From Yinghuangia soli (lineage in GTDB: Bacteria > Actinomycetota > Actinomycetes > Streptomycetales > Streptomycetaceae): 64,000 nt of DNA. The position numbers and the translations under genes were made by a program. This document shows, piece after piece, positions 34,858 to 44,128 of this stretch. Under the pieces are notes generated by a model, which was given only the letters and a program-made list of their open reading frames with translations, was not told the origin of the DNA and ran no database searches. The stretch lies in NCBI RefSeq assembly GCF_021502675.1, contig NZ_JAKFHA010000001.1:881687-945686 (forward strand). Direction: 5' to 3'. The first letter of the stretch is position 1, and each line of letters begins with the position of its first letter.

Positions 34858-35034
34858 ATGGACGAGTTCACCGCCGACGTGCTGCGTCGGATACGCGAGA
34901 CCGAGCAGGCCCTCAAACAGGCCTTCGACAGCGGCGACGATTTCCTGGTGGAAGTCCAGCAAGAAGAGCTGCACGACCTGGTGCGCATGGCCTCGGACCA
35001 CGGGGTGCAGGTTCTGCCCGAGACGGCTGCCTGA
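34858..35034 (+). CDS. 58-residue acidic helical protein
   Basis: ATG at 34858 opens a 58-codon frame with clear GC bias at third positions. The product starts MDEFTADVLRRIRETEQALK and ends with VLPETAA. It is acidic and predicted as two helices, with no membrane segment. Such a small gene lies between cutR and suhB in Streptomyces, from memory. A terminator at 35122-35160 follows. Function unknown; no good ribosome binding site is visible (GGGGCCCCC), so it may be leaderless or poorly translated. Confidence 0.65.
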   Translation: MDEFTADVLRRIRETEQALKQAFDSGDDFLVEVQQEELHDLVRMASDHGVQVLPETAA

Positions 35035-35121
35035 CCCGTACGCCGGGGGCCGCCTGCGGCCGGCTCCCGCACCTCGGGAAAAGGGCATGCGACCAGGACA
35101 TACGTGACGGGGCGACTGCTC

Positions 35122-35160
35122 CCCCCGGCAGACGCGGACCGCGTCGGCCGGGGGTTGTTG
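35122..35160 (+). terminator. Terminator with T-rich tail
   Basis: CCCCCGGC (35122-35129) pairs with GCCGGGGG (35147-35154), enclosing a second GACGCGG/CCGCGTC hairpin, followed by TTGTTG. Confidence 0.75.
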
Positions 35161-35209
35161 TTTGCGCGGCCATCCGGGTGCCCGGCGGACCGACGCGGGC
35201 GCGGGTGCG

Positions 35210-36010
35210 TCAGGCGCCCAGTGCGCCGAGTGCCTCGGCGAGCTCCGTGTACAGCTCCGGGGCGGCGGCCACGGTCAGCGACGATCCGTCGGCCTCCGGG
35301 TGCAGCTCGCCGACCCGGGCGCCCGCCTCGGTCGCGATGAGCGCGCCCGCCGCGACGTCCCACGGGTTGAGGCCGCGCTCGTAGTAGGCGTCGACGCGGC
35401 CGCAGGCGACCGCGCACAGGTCGATCGCCGCGGAGCCGTAGCGGCGGATGTCGCGGACCGCGGGCAGGATGCGGTGCACGACGCCGGCCTGCCGGGTGCG
35501 GCGTTCCACGGTGTAGCCGAAGCCGGTCGCGACCAGTGCGCGGGGCATCGGCACGGCGGTGTTCGCACGCACCGGCTCGCCGTCCCGGAACGCACCGGCG
35601 CCGCGGACCGCGTGGAACGTCTCGCGCTGGGTGGGCACCTCGACGACGCCCACGAGCGCGCCATCGGCGTCCTCGGCGGCGATCGACACGCACCAGGCGG
35701 GCAGTCCGTACAGGTAGTTGACGGTGCCGTCGATGGGGTCGATGACCCAGCGGATGCCGCTGTCGCCGCGTTCGCCGCTGCCCTCCTCTCCGAGGAAGCC
35801 GTCGTGCGGGCGCCGCGCGCGCAGGTACTCGACGATGAGCTTCTCGGCGGCGGTGTCCATCTCGGTCACCACGTCGGTGGGGCTGCTCTTCGTGGCCGCG
35901 ACGCCGAGGTCGGCGGGCCGGTCGGCGAGCAGCATGCCGCCGGCCAGCCGGGCCGCCCCGAGCGCCAGTTCGAGCAGGTCGGCGGTGTCGCCGTGGGGTT
36001 CGGTGGTCAC
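35210..36010 (-). CDS. suhB: Inositol monophosphatase family protein
   Basis: The 266-residue Mg-dependent phosphatase shows the metal motifs GEEGSGE near 73-79, WVIDPIDGTVNY near 88-99 and the late WDVAAGALI. It would release inositol from its phosphate, feeding phosphatidylinositol or mycothiol synthesis. Other sugar phosphates are possible. GTG at 36010 begins the frame. It lies 22 bases after the ferrochelatase gene on the same strand. Confidence 0.9.
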   Translation of the reverse strand: MTTEPHGDTADLLELALGAARLAGGMLLADRPADLGVAATKSSPTDVVTEMDTAAEKLIVEYLRARRPHDGFLGEEGSGERGDSGIRWVIDPIDGTVNYLYGLPAWCVSIAAEDADGALVGVVEVPTQRETFHAVRGAGAFRDGEPVRANTAVPMPRALVATGFGYTVERRTRQAGVVHRILPAVRDIRRYGSAAIDLCAVACGRVDAYYERGLNPWDVAAGALIATEAGARVGELHPEADGSSLTVAAAPELYTELAEALGALGA

Positions 36011-36032
36011 CTCTTCATCCTGTCAGCATCCC

Positions 36033-37151
36033 TCAGCGGTCGAGCAGCGCCGCACCGCGCAGTCCCGCTCCGCGGCCGCGCGGGTCCGGGCAGCAGCCCA
36101 GCGGGCAGACGTCGTGGGACGGGCCGAGGCTGCCGAGCGCGCAGCGGTCGGGGTGCCCGCCGCGGACCGACGCGGCGCGTTCGAGCACCAGTTCGCGTAC
36201 CGCGGCGGCGAACCGCGGGTCGCTGCCGGTGGTCGCGGCCCGGGCGATGGGCAGCCCGACGCGGTCCGCGGCCGCCTTGGCCTCGACGTCCAGGTCGTAG
36301 ACGACCTCCATGTGGTCGGACAGGAACCCGATGGGCACGAGAACCGCGGCCGGCACACCGTCTTCGTGCAGTTGTACGAGGTGGTCGCCGACGTCCGGCT
36401 CCAGCCACGGCACCTGCGGCGGGCCGCTGCGGCTCTGGAAGACGAGGTCCCAGGCCATGTGCGGCCGGCCCAGCGCCCGGGCGACGCCGGCCGCGACCAG
36501 GCGGGCCGTCTCCAGGTGCTGCTCGACGTACGCGTTGCCGTCCGGCCCCGCGGTCTCGGCGGTGACGGTCGGCACCGAGTGGGTGGTCATCACCAGGCGG
36601 GCGCCGGCGCGCAGCTGCTCGGGCAGCCGTTCGAGGGCGGCGAGTGTGTGGTCGACCAGCGGCGCCACGAAGCCGGGGTGGTTGAAGTAGTGCCGCAGCT
36701 TGTCCAGTTCGGGTGCGTGCTCGCCGACTTCGGCGCGGGCCGCCAGGAGGTTCTCGTGGTACTGCCCGCACCCCGAGTAAGAGGCGTACGCGCTGGTCAC
36801 CAGCACAGCCGCGCGCCGCACGCCATCGTCGGCCATGCGCTGCAGGGTGTCGGCGAGGTACGGCCGCCAGTTGCGGTTGCCCCAATAGACCGGCAGGGCG
36901 GGGCCGTGCGCGGCGAACTCCTTCTCGATGGCGGCGACCAGTTCGCGGTTCTGCGCGTTGATCGGGCTGACGCCGCCGAACAACTCGTAGTGCGCGCCCG
37001 CCTCGGCGAGGCGTTCGCGCGGGACGCCGCGGCCGCGGGTGACGTTCTCCAGGAACGGGATGACCTCGTCGGGCCCCTCCGGTCCGCCGAACGACAGCAG
37101 GAGCAGGGCGTCGAAGGGTGCGGCGTCGTCGCCGCGCGCAGCGTCGTGCAT
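36033..37151 (-). CDS. hemH: Coproporphyrin ferrochelatase
   Basis: This enzyme inserts Fe2+ into the porphyrin; actinobacteria use coproporphyrin III, so cpfC is the modern name. The 372-residue protein has the [15 protein letters not shown] start, the metal-site His in THSVP and the late [14 protein letters not shown] motif. A C-terminal cluster of cysteines (CALG...CPLGCC) plus an internal Cys in YSGCGQY resemble the [2Fe-2S] ligands of mycobacterial ferrochelatase. ATG at 37151 follows GAGGA. It forms a unit with suhB. Confidence 0.94.
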   Translation of the reverse strand: MHDAARGDDAAPFDALLLLSFGGPEGPDEVIPFLENVTRGRGVPRERLAEAGAHYELFGGVSPINAQNRELVAAIEKEFAAHGPALPVYWGNRNWRPYLADTLQRMADDGVRRAAVLVTSAYASYSGCGQYHENLLAARAEVGEHAPELDKLRHYFNHPGFVAPLVDHTLAALERLPEQLRAGARLVMTTHSVPTVTAETAGPDGNAYVEQHLETARLVAAGVARALGRPHMAWDLVFQSRSGPPQVPWLEPDVGDHLVQLHEDGVPAAVLVPIGFLSDHMEVVYDLDVEAKAAADRVGLPIARAATTGSDPRFAAAVRELVLERAASVRGGHPDRCALGSLGPSHDVCPLGCCPDPRGRGAGLRGAALLDR

Positions 37152-37328
37152 GGGTCGATCCTCGCACTCCTGTGTCTGTGCTCCGACCAGCCCGCGTGAC
37201 CTGCGTCCCAGCTTCCGGGCCGGGCGTTTCCAGGGTCTTCCCGAGCCTGGTGACCGGCGGGTAATGTCCGGAGATCCCACGCAGGAGGCCGCCGCCGGAC
37301 GGCCCGCCTCCGCCCTTTGGAGGATCCG

Positions 37329-38639
37329 TTGAGCAGCACGCCCCCCATGCCCTGGAAAAACTGGGCCGGGAACCAGACCGCCCAGCCCAGGCGCGTGGCG
37401 ACGCCGCGGTCCCCCGAGGAGGTCTCGGCGCTCGTGCGGCGCGCGGGGGCGGACGGGCTGCGGGTCAAGGCGGTGGGGGCGGGGCACTCGTTCACCGCGG
37501 TCGCGGTGACGGACGGCGTGCAGGTGCGGCCCGAGGGCCTCACCGAGATCCGCTCGGTCGATGCCTCGGCGGGCACGGTCACGGTCGGGTCCGGAATGCG
37601 CCTCGAACGGCTCAACGAGCTGCTCGCCCAGCACGGCCTGGCACTCACCAACATGGGCGACATCGCGGTGCAGAGCCTCGCGGGCGCCACCGGTACCGGG
37701 ACGCACGGCACCGGGCGCTCCTCGGGTGCGCTGTCGGGCCAGATCCGCGGGCTGGAGATGGTCCTCGCGGACGGCGAGATCGTCACCTGCTCGCCGGACG
37801 AGAACGCCGAGCTGTTCGCCGGCGCCCGGGTCGGCCTGGGCGCGCTCGGCATCGTCACTGCGATCACGTTCGCGGTCGAGCCGGCGTTCCTGCTGGAGGC
37901 GCGCGAAGAGCCGATGCCGATGGCCGAGGTGCTCGACCGCTTCGACGAACTGAGCACCGAGAACGAGCACTTCGAGTTCTACTGGTTCCCGCACACGGAC
38001 AGCTGCAACGTCAAGCGCAACAACCGCAGCGCGGGCCCGGCCAAGCCGCTGTCCCGGGCGAAGTTCCTGATCGACGACGAGATCCTGTCGAACGGCGTGT
38101 TCGGCCTGGCCTGCAAAGTCGGCAAGGCCGCGCCGAAGGCGATCCCGACGATCGCGCGGCTCTCCAGCAAGGCGCTGTCGGCGCGCACCTACACGGATGC
38201 GTCGTACAAGGTGTTCACCAGCCCGCGCCGGGTGCGGTTCGTGGAGATGGAGTACGCGCTGCCGCGCGAGGCCGCGGTGGCCGCGCTGCGCGAGATACAC
38301 GAACTGGTGAACAAGGGCCACGAGTACGTGTCGTTCCCGGTCGAGGTGCGGGTGGCGCCGTCCGACGACATGTGGCTGTCGACGGCGAACGGCCGTGACA
38401 CGGCGTACATCGCCGTGCACATGTTCCGCGGGACTCCGCACGAGCGGTACTTCTCTGCGGTCGAGAAGATCATGACGGCCCACCAGGGGCGGCCGCACTG
38501 GGGCAAGTTGCACACCCGCGACGCTGCGTACCTGGCGGACGCGTACCCGCACTTCAAGGACTTCACTGCGCTGCGCGACCGCGTCGACCCCGAACGCCGG
38601 TTCGGCAACGACTATCTGCGGCGGGTGCTGGGCGAGTAG
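37329..38639 (+). CDS. D-arabinono-1,4-lactone oxidase-type FAD enzyme
   Basis: The 436-residue flavoenzyme of the vanillyl-alcohol oxidase superfamily has an FAD-binding domain with the AGHSF motif at 51-55, whose His often carries FAD covalently. The C-terminal ALO domain ends with HWGKLH, matching the family's HWxK signature. It oxidises an aldonolactone or sugar alcohol. TTG at 37329 follows GGAGG at 6 bases and is the best start; an in-frame TTG 12 bases earlier precedes that site. It is divergent from ferrochelatase. Confidence 0.88.
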   Translation: MSSTPPMPWKNWAGNQTAQPRRVATPRSPEEVSALVRRAGADGLRVKAVGAGHSFTAVAVTDGVQVRPEGLTEIRSVDASAGTVTVGSGMRLERLNELLAQHGLALTNMGDIAVQSLAGATGTGTHGTGRSSGALSGQIRGLEMVLADGEIVTCSPDENAELFAGARVGLGALGIVTAITFAVEPAFLLEAREEPMPMAEVLDRFDELSTENEHFEFYWFPHTDSCNVKRNNRSAGPAKPLSRAKFLIDDEILSNGVFGLACKVGKAAPKAIPTIARLSSKALSARTYTDASYKVFTSPRRVRFVEMEYALPREAAVAALREIHELVNKGHEYVSFPVEVRVAPSDDMWLSTANGRDTAYIAVHMFRGTPHERYFSAVEKIMTAHQGRPHWGKLHTRDAAYLADAYPHFKDFTALRDRVDPERRFGNDYLRRVLGE

Positions 38640-38679
38640 GACGGCATTGCGGGGCGATTAGTACGCCGGCAGGCCCGGG

Positions 38680-39555
38680 TCACGTCGCCGCACCCTCTGC
38701 GCTGCCCTGCTGACCCTCTGCGCCGGCCGTGCCGCCGCTGCCCGACTGCCCGGTGGGCGTGCCGCCCTGGGTCGGCGGCGGCGTGCTGCTGGGCGGCTGC
38801 GTGGACGGCGTGGGCGTCGGGGTGGGCGTGCCGGTAGGCGGCTGGGGAGTGTCCGTGGGGTCGGGCTTGCCGGTCGGCTCCTGGGACGGCTTGCCGGCGT
38901 CGGGCGCGGGGCTCTGCGTGCCGGGCGTCGGCGTGCCCTCGTCCTGCTTCTCCTTCTGTTCCTTCTCCTTGGGCGTCGGGTCGCCGCCTCCGCCGTCGTG
39001 GCGGAACACGTCGGTCACGGAAGGCCGGTCGCCGCCGCTCCCGAACAGACTCGCGAACGACCGCCCCATGCCCAGCTCCAGGGCCGTGATGGTGCCCATG
39101 GTGAGGGCGAACACCGCGACCGCGCCCACGATCGAACGCACCAACCAGGGCCGCGTACGCGATGGTTGGGGCACCGGCACGGTCGGGCCGGGCGCGGGGT
39201 CGGCGAATTCGGGGTGCGCAGGGTCGAACACCGGCAGTACGCGCGTCGCGTCGTCGGCGCCCGGAACCGGCGCGGCTGCGGGCGCGGCCCCCGGGGCGGC
39301 TGCGCCCGAGGCACCGTCCGGGCCGATCTGGGCCCGTACGTCCCTGAGTTGGTCGCCGGTGCGCCGGAACACGTGGACGTACACCGCGCTGCCCACCGTC
39401 GCGACGACACTGGCGATGGCCGCGCCGATCACCGTCCCGGCCGCCCCCAGCTTGGAGAGCAGGAATGCGGACGAGACGGCGGCAAGAGCACTCGCCACCA
39501 CCTGCACGCCGCTGAGTTCGATCCGACGGCGTTCGTTGTCGGGCCTTTCCTGCAT
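38680..39555 (-). CDS. Membrane protein with long Thr/Pro-rich external tail
   Basis: I do not recognise a function for this 291-residue protein. A glycine/alanine-rich hydrophobic region (about 14-62), possibly two spans, is followed by a cytosolic Pro/Ala linker. A span near 135-160 and a C-terminal tail of about 120 residues (P/T/G/Q-rich, with repeated TPTP) come next. The tail looks like a disordered, glycosylatable cell-wall-crossing stalk. ATG at 39555 follows AAGGAA. It is divergent from sepH across a 474-base gap. Confidence 0.65.
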   Translation of the reverse strand: MQERPDNERRRIELSGVQVVASALAAVSSAFLLSKLGAAGTVIGAAIASVVATVGSAVYVHVFRRTGDQLRDVRAQIGPDGASGAAAPGAAPAAAPVPGADDATRVLPVFDPAHPEFADPAPGPTVPVPQPSRTRPWLVRSIVGAVAVFALTMGTITALELGMGRSFASLFGSGGDRPSVTDVFRHDGGGGDPTPKEKEQKEKQDEGTPTPGTQSPAPDAGKPSQEPTGKPDPTDTPQPPTGTPTPTPTPSTQPPSSTPPPTQGGTPTGQSGSGGTAGAEGQQGSAEGAAT

Positions 39556-40029
39556 CACGTTCCTTGCGCACGATCGGTCGAAATCACGACTTTGGCGGAC
39601 AGTTCTTCCCTCTCGGACCTCCGGCACCACCAAGGCCGTTCCCACTGCGGCGATCTTGTGAGGAAGGTCACCGAGGACGGCCGAAATATTTCGCCCGGAT
39701 GTGGACGCGTCGTTACGGCGCGGTGCGGCCCGGCCCCGCCCCCGAATGGAGTACTGTTCACGCCAGGTTCCGGAAAGACCTGGTGGAGGGGGGAAGCGAC
39801 CGATCGTACGTGATCGGATACCCGCAAATCAGACACCGCGCACCGTGCGGCTGATTCCTCCGGAACTTCATCTTTTGGAGCAACCACGACATACCGGTGC
39901 GACGGATACGAAAATCCGACACGCCGGGACAAATCGGTCAGGTTGTGGCACGCCGCCACTGGGCAAGTCACACTCGTAACGGGAGCAACGACGCAGGTGA
40001 CGTCGGCAGGCACCACCCGGGAGGTCCCC
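39556..40029. promoter_or_regulatory. Long sepH upstream region with AT-rich palindrome
   Basis: No gene is seen in 474 bases. CGAAATATTTCG at 39682-39693 is a perfect palindrome and the most AT-rich stretch nearby. GACAC occurs twice upstream of sepH, resembling WhiA half-sites, but the motif is short. GGGAGGT before 40030 is the sepH ribosome binding site. Confidence 0.4.
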
Positions 40030-41043
40030 ATGCCCGAACTGCGTGTCGTGGCCGTCAGCAACGACGGCACACGGCTGGTGCTGAAGGCTGCCGACGGTAC
40101 CGAGTTCAGCCTTGCCATCGACGAGCGGCTGCGCGCCGCCGTCCGCGGCGACCGAGCGCGCCTCGGGCAGATCGAGATCGAGGTCGAGAGCCAGCTGCGC
40201 CCGCGCGACATCCAGGCGCGTATAAGAGCAGGTGCCACCGCGGAGGAAGTCGCGCAGCTCGCCGGCATCCCCGTGGACCGCGTCCGGCGCTTCGAGGGCC
40301 CCGTCCTCGCCGAGCGCGCCTTCATGGCCGAGCGCGCCCGCAAGACCCCCATCCGCCGCCAGGGCGAGTCCGCCGGACCCCTGCTCGGCGAGATCGTCAC
40401 CGAGCGCCTGCACCTGCGCGGCGCCGAGTCCGACTCCGTGCAGTGGGACTCGTGGCGGCGCGACGACGGCAGCTGGGAGATCCTGCTGCTCTACCGCGCC
40501 GAGGGCGAGATGCACTCGGCCAGCTGGAGCTTCGACCCGCCCCGGCGCCTGGTCACCACCAACGACGACGAGGCGCGCTCCCTGGTGGGCGAGCAGACCG
40601 CGGGCGGCGAGGCGCCGTTCCCGTTCCGCCCGCGCCTCGCGTCGCTGCCCCGCAACACCGGCGACGACGCCATCACCAGCCTGCTCGACGCGGTCCCCGG
40701 CCTGCGGGAGCCCGGCGGGCCGCAGCGCGAGCCGATCCGCGAGCCGATGCGCATCGACGTGCCCGCGATCGGCGCCGAGCGCACCCGCCCGGTGCCGGCC
40801 GCCGTCCCGGACGACGACGAGCCCGAGGCCCCGGCCGCGGCCGCCGCGGGCGGCGGCGCGCCGTCCGCGGGATCCGCGTACGAGAACGTCCTGGTGCCCC
40901 GCGTCGTGGGCCCGCACCGCGACCGCCTCATCGGCGCCACCGACCGCCAGGCCGAGGCCGACGGCGTCCGCCCCGGCCGCCGCGCAACAGTCCCCAGCTG
41001 GGACGAAATCGTCTTCGGCAGCCGCCGCAAGAAGCGCGAATAG
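40030..41043 (+). CDS. sepH: Septation protein SepH
   Basis: SepH binds FtsZ and promotes filament assembly during sporulation septation in actinomycetes. The 337-residue protein has the DUF3071 N-terminus MPELRVVAVSNDGTRLVLKA. A helix-turn-helix region (about 58-95) contains GATAEEVAQLAGIPVDRVRRFE. A conserved WDSWRRDDGSWEILLLY block and a disordered Pro/Ala-rich part follow. A conserved C-terminal patch PSWDEIVFG ends the protein with a basic tail. ATG at 40030 follows GGGAGG. A terminator follows 16 bases on. Confidence 0.96.
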   Translation: MPELRVVAVSNDGTRLVLKAADGTEFSLAIDERLRAAVRGDRARLGQIEIEVESQLRPRDIQARIRAGATAEEVAQLAGIPVDRVRRFEGPVLAERAFMAERARKTPIRRQGESAGPLLGEIVTERLHLRGAESDSVQWDSWRRDDGSWEILLLYRAEGEMHSASWSFDPPRRLVTTNDDEARSLVGEQTAGGEAPFPFRPRLASLPRNTGDDAITSLLDAVPGLREPGGPQREPIREPMRIDVPAIGAERTRPVPAAVPDDDEPEAPAAAAAGGGAPSAGSAYENVLVPRVVGPHRDRLIGATDRQAEADGVRPGRRATVPSWDEIVFGSRRKKRE

Positions 41044-41059
41044 CGCCCCCGCACCCCAC

Positions 41060-41095
41060 CGAAGGCCCCGCTCCCCCAAGGGATCGGGGCCTTCG
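41060..41095 (+). terminator. sepH terminator
   Basis: CGAAGGCCCCG (41060-41070) pairs with CGGGGCCTTCG (41085-41095) across a 14-base loop, just after the sepH stop. Confidence 0.85.
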
Positions 41096-41511
41096 CCTAT
41101 TGCGCCCCAAGACAGGGCACTGAGGCGGCGGGCACGCGTACGTGGCGAGCCGCGCATCGTGCTGGCCGTTGGGCGGATGGGTCGCGGGAGGGGAACGGCG
41201 CGCGCAGGGTGGGGGTTCCTTGGGCCGTTTGTGTGACTTCGGAGGGGGCGATCACCCTTATGGCCCTCGAGTCGTCGGGGATTGGCCTCGTCCTCCCCTC
41301 CCCAGGCTCGGGATTTTGCTGACGAGGCATCAGGGAAATGATCGGCACGTGGGTGCAACGGCGATTGTGCGGGGGCGAGGGGCTTTGGCGGGGGGGGTGC
41401 GGGGACTGTGCCGGACTTCCCGGTTCGCTTCCGTGGTGCGTGCTCGGCGCCCTACTGTGTGCGCAAGGGTGCTCAGTGTTGCTCGGGGACTTGCCCGGGG
41501 GGCGGTGGGAT
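41096..41511. other. Gap between sepH and the split gene
   Basis: No convincing gene is seen. The stretch has lower coding bias and long G runs (for example 41391-41398). It could be the remnant of a lost gene, but no protein similarity is visible. Confidence 0.4.
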
Positions 41512-41676
41512 ATGGGCGTGGGAACGTCGGATCAGGTGAGCCACCAGGACGAGCGCGCATTGCTCGCGGAGGTCCGCCTGTTGTTCGGCGCGGTGGACCC
41601 GTGGCTTGCGGAGTTCATGCGCGCGGCCGTTCGGCCCCGTCCGATGACCACGCCACCGAACCGCCCTTCGCCATGA
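41512..41676 (+). pseudogene. N-terminal fragment of a sigma/CHAT-operon protein (split gene, part 1)
   Basis: The 54-residue frame contains DERALLAEVRLLFGAVDPWL, resembling the N-terminus of a small protein often encoded between an ECF sigma gene and a CHAT or TPR gene in actinomycetes. In those proteins the helix continues in one frame to a beta-rich half. Here the frame ends after AAVRPRP and the beta-rich half lies in another frame from 41699. A frameshift or degeneration is likely. The alternative is two separate small genes. No sigma or CHAT gene is next to it. Confidence 0.4.
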
Positions 41677-41698
41677 GCGACCGCAGCGAGGCGGTGGC

Positions 41699-41986
41699 AT
41701 GAGTGTGTGGGCGGCCGGCGATGCGCCGCACGTCCTCACGTTCGACGCCCCCTCGCTCTCCCTCGTCGTCGAGGTGTTCCCGCTCGGCCCGCGCCGGCGC
41801 ATCCTCGGGCAGCTGACCGTGCCGCGGCGGGTCTGCCTGGAGGTCCGGCACGCCGAAGGCGTCCGGACCGTGCTGACCGACGACCTGGGCCGGTTCACGG
41901 TCGCGGACCTGCCGTCCGGGCTGCTCGGCTTCGTGGCGTACACCGCCGCCGGGCGCCGCGCCGCCACACACTGGTCGGCGATCTGA
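41699..41986 (+). CDS. Carboxypeptidase-regulatory-like beta domain (split gene, part 2)
   Basis: The 95-residue product LTFDAPSLSLVVEVFPLGPR and the following strands form a CarboxypepD_reg-like beta-sandwich (ILGQLTVPRR, LTDDLGRFTVADLPSG), ending THWSAI. Proteins with this half normally carry the helical N-terminus seen 22 bases upstream. ATG at 41699 has GAGGCGG nearby, so it could be translated alone. Its partners, an ECF sigma and a CHAT-domain protein, are absent from the window. Confidence 0.55.
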   Translation: MSVWAAGDAPHVLTFDAPSLSLVVEVFPLGPRRRILGQLTVPRRVCLEVRHAEGVRTVLTDDLGRFTVADLPSGLLGFVAYTAAGRRAATHWSAI

Positions 41987-42007
41987 CGCGGGGCCCGGCT
42001 CGCGCGG

Positions 42008-42871
42008 CTACTCCCCCGTGGCGATGGGCCGTTCGGGGTCGGCGATCCACCCGCTCCAGGACGGTGCGTACAAGGCGACGCCGGGCACACCGGAGCGTTC
42101 TAGGACCAGGACCGCGTGTGCGGCGGTCACACCCGACCCGCAATACGCGCCGACCGCCGCGCCCGGGACCGCGCCGAGGGCCGCGTAGCGCGCCCGCAGC
42201 TCCGCGGCCGGCAGCAGCAGCCCGTCGGGGCCGAGCGCCTCGGTCTCCGGGGCGTTGACGGCGCCTGGGATGTGCCCGGCGACCGGGTCGATCGGCTCGG
42301 TCTCGCCGCGGAAGCGCTCCGCGGCCCGCACGTCGATCAGCACGCCCTCGCGGGCCAGCCGCGCAGCCTGGTCGGCGTCGAGCAGCGGCAGGCTGCCCGG
42401 CTTGGCGGTGAAGTCGCCGTGCTCCGGCTCCGGTACGTCGGTGGTGACCGGCAGCCCCGCCGCGGTCCACGCCGCGAAGCCGCCGTCCAGGACGCGGACC
42501 CGGTCGTGCCCGAAGTACCGCAGCAGCCACCACGCGCGCGCGGCGGCGATGCCGTCCGCGATGTCGTACGCCACGACGTCGCGGTCCGCCGAGACGCCGG
42601 CCGCGCGCATGGCCGCGGCGAACGCGTCCGCACCGGGCAGCGGGTGGCGTCCTTCCACGGCGGCCGCGTCGGACACCGGGGTGGACAGCCGGGTGTCCAT
42701 GTCGACGAAGTGCGCGCCGGGCAGATGGCCCTCGCGGTACCAACCGATGCCGGGCGGGCCGCCGAGCTTGTAGCGGATGTCGAGAAGCACCGGCGGCTGC
42801 GCCGAGTCGAGCGCGGCGGCCAGTTCGGCGGTGCCGATGACGGGGCTCTGAGGGATTTCGGTGTCGGTCAC
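42008..42871 (-). CDS. sseA: Thiosulfate/3-mercaptopyruvate sulfurtransferase, rhodanese pair
   Basis: The 287-residue enzyme has two rhodanese domains. The N-terminal one (about 12-145) is inactive, with Asp in YDIADGIAA. The C-terminal one (about 165-285) carries catalytic Cys244 in YCGSGVTAAH. It transfers sulfane sulfur to a thiophilic acceptor, and the CGSGVT loop is typical of mercaptopyruvate sulfurtransferases. GTG at 42871 follows AGGA. It converges on the split gene and is divergent from the double-VOC gene. Confidence 0.9.
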   Translation of the reverse strand: MTDTEIPQSPVIGTAELAAALDSAQPPVLLDIRYKLGGPPGIGWYREGHLPGAHFVDMDTRLSTPVSDAAAVEGRHPLPGADAFAAAMRAAGVSADRDVVAYDIADGIAAARAWWLLRYFGHDRVRVLDGGFAAWTAAGLPVTTDVPEPEHGDFTAKPGSLPLLDADQAARLAREGVLIDVRAAERFRGETEPIDPVAGHIPGAVNAPETEALGPDGLLLPAAELRARYAALGAVPGAAVGAYCGSGVTAAHAVLVLERSGVPGVALYAPSWSGWIADPERPIATGE

Positions 42872-43081
42872 GTGCCAATCCTGCCGTGCCCCGTGGGTGT
42901 GACGCGGCCGCGTTCCCCGCGACAGTGCCGGTGCCGCGTGCCAGCATCGAGACGAAGGCCGGCATCCTCTCCCGGCCGTACTCGTCCGGTGGTCCGGACG
43001 GGCGGCCGGTCCCGTGGTTGTTCCCGCAGAACCGGCCGGGCCCGCGACGGACGCCCGGCCGCGGAGCCAGTGGAGGCTGTG

Positions 43082-43876
43082 ATGAGCGAACGGACGAGCC
43101 CCTACCCGCAAGGCGTCCCGTGCTGGGTGGACATGGGTTCGCCGGACTTGCAGGCGTCGCTCGACTTCTACGCCGCGGTGCTGGGGTGGTCCGGGCTGAT
43201 CGGCCCGGAGGAGCTCGGCTTCTATACGAACTGCACGGTCCGCGACAAGCGCGTGGGCGGCATGATGAAGCTGCCCGATCCGGCGATGCCGATCATGTGG
43301 ACCGTCTATCTGGCGGTCGACGACGCCGATGCGATCGTGGCGAAGGCGCAGGCCGCGGGCGCCACGGTGGTCTTCCCGGTCATGGACGTCATGGACCTGG
43401 GCCGGATGGCGCTGCTGAGCGACCCGACCGGCGCAGTCGTCGGGATCTGGCAGGCGGGCACCCATCATGGGGCCGAACTGGTGAACGAGCCCGGCGGCGT
43501 CATGTGGAACGAGGTCATGACGCGCGACAGCAAGGCCGCACGTGCGTTCTACTCCGAGGTGTTCGGCTACACCTACGAGGACATGAGTGCGGACGGCATC
43601 GAGTACCACGCGTTCATGGTCGACGGCCGGCCCGCGGGCGGCGTCATGGGCATGGACGAGAACTGGCCGGACGAAGTCCCCGCGCACTGGACCGTGGCGT
43701 TCTGCGTCGCGGACACCGATGCGGCGGTCGCGACCGTGCGGGAGTCCGGCGGCGCGGTGCTCAGCGAGCCCGCCGATTCGCCGTACGGACGCTATGCGAC
43801 GTGCAAGGACCCGCACGGCGCGACATTCTCGGTGATCGCCGGCGACGAGGACTTCGAGGCGGCCGCCGCCAAGTGA
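43082..43876 (+). CDS. Double VOC-domain (glyoxalase-fold) protein
   Basis: The 264-residue protein contains two vicinal-oxygen-chelate units (about 10-125 and 138-255), each with FY(A/S) xVxGW/Y elements. It resembles hydroxylase/glyoxalase-like proteins of actinomycetes with no proven substrate. ATG at 43082 follows GGAGG. A hairpin GACACCGCG/CGCGGTGTC (43960-43990) follows and may end the transcript. Confidence 0.85.
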   Translation: MSERTSPYPQGVPCWVDMGSPDLQASLDFYAAVLGWSGLIGPEELGFYTNCTVRDKRVGGMMKLPDPAMPIMWTVYLAVDDADAIVAKAQAAGATVVFPVMDVMDLGRMALLSDPTGAVVGIWQAGTHHGAELVNEPGGVMWNEVMTRDSKAARAFYSEVFGYTYEDMSADGIEYHAFMVDGRPAGGVMGMDENWPDEVPAHWTVAFCVADTDAAVATVRESGGAVLSEPADSPYGRYATCKDPHGATFSVIAGDEDFEAAAAK

Positions 43877-43959
43877 CCGGCCACAGAGGTGGCGGGCCGC
43901 CCCGCACGTTCGCGCCGGGCCTCACGTAGAGTCGGAACCGCCGGGTCCGCCCGGGAGTT

Positions 43960-43990
43960 GACACCGCGTCACGTCTGTCGGCGCGGTGTC
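43960..43990 (+). terminator. Hairpin after the double-VOC gene
   Basis: A perfect 9-bp stem (43960-43968 with 43982-43990). Its left part also contains TTGACA (43958-43963), so it may instead be part of the promoter of the following tiny gene. Confidence 0.45.
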
Positions 43991-44047
43991 GGCCGCGGGC
44001 GAAACCAGTTCCGGCCCGGCACCGACCACTCGAGGGGGTTCGCCACC

Positions 44048-44128
44048 ATGGGCAAGCTTTTCAAGATCGTTGTTCCCGTCGCCATCATCGCGGGCCTGGT
44101 CCTGCTGAAGAAGCGCAAGCAGGCCTAG
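44048..44128 (+). CDS. 26-residue single-span membrane peptide
   Basis: ATG at 44048 opens 26 codons: a basic start MGKLFK, a 14-residue hydrophobic core and a basic LLKKRKQA end. The GAGGGGG site lies about 10 bases upstream, a little far. The stop TAG is within the CTAG target duplication of the MITE that follows directly, so the insertion left the reading frame intact. Function unknown; it may be a small membrane peptide of the hydrophobic-cationic type. Confidence 0.55.
   Translation: MGKLFKIVVPVAIIAGLVLLKKRKQA

Noticed and set aside
39820..39930. GACAC elements as WhiA sites for sepH
   Set aside because: The motif is five bases and expected often by chance; there is no supporting spacing or conservation evidence.
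44048..44128. Calling the 26-residue peptide a DLW-39 family protein
   Set aside because: It is shorter and lacks the family's DLW ending.
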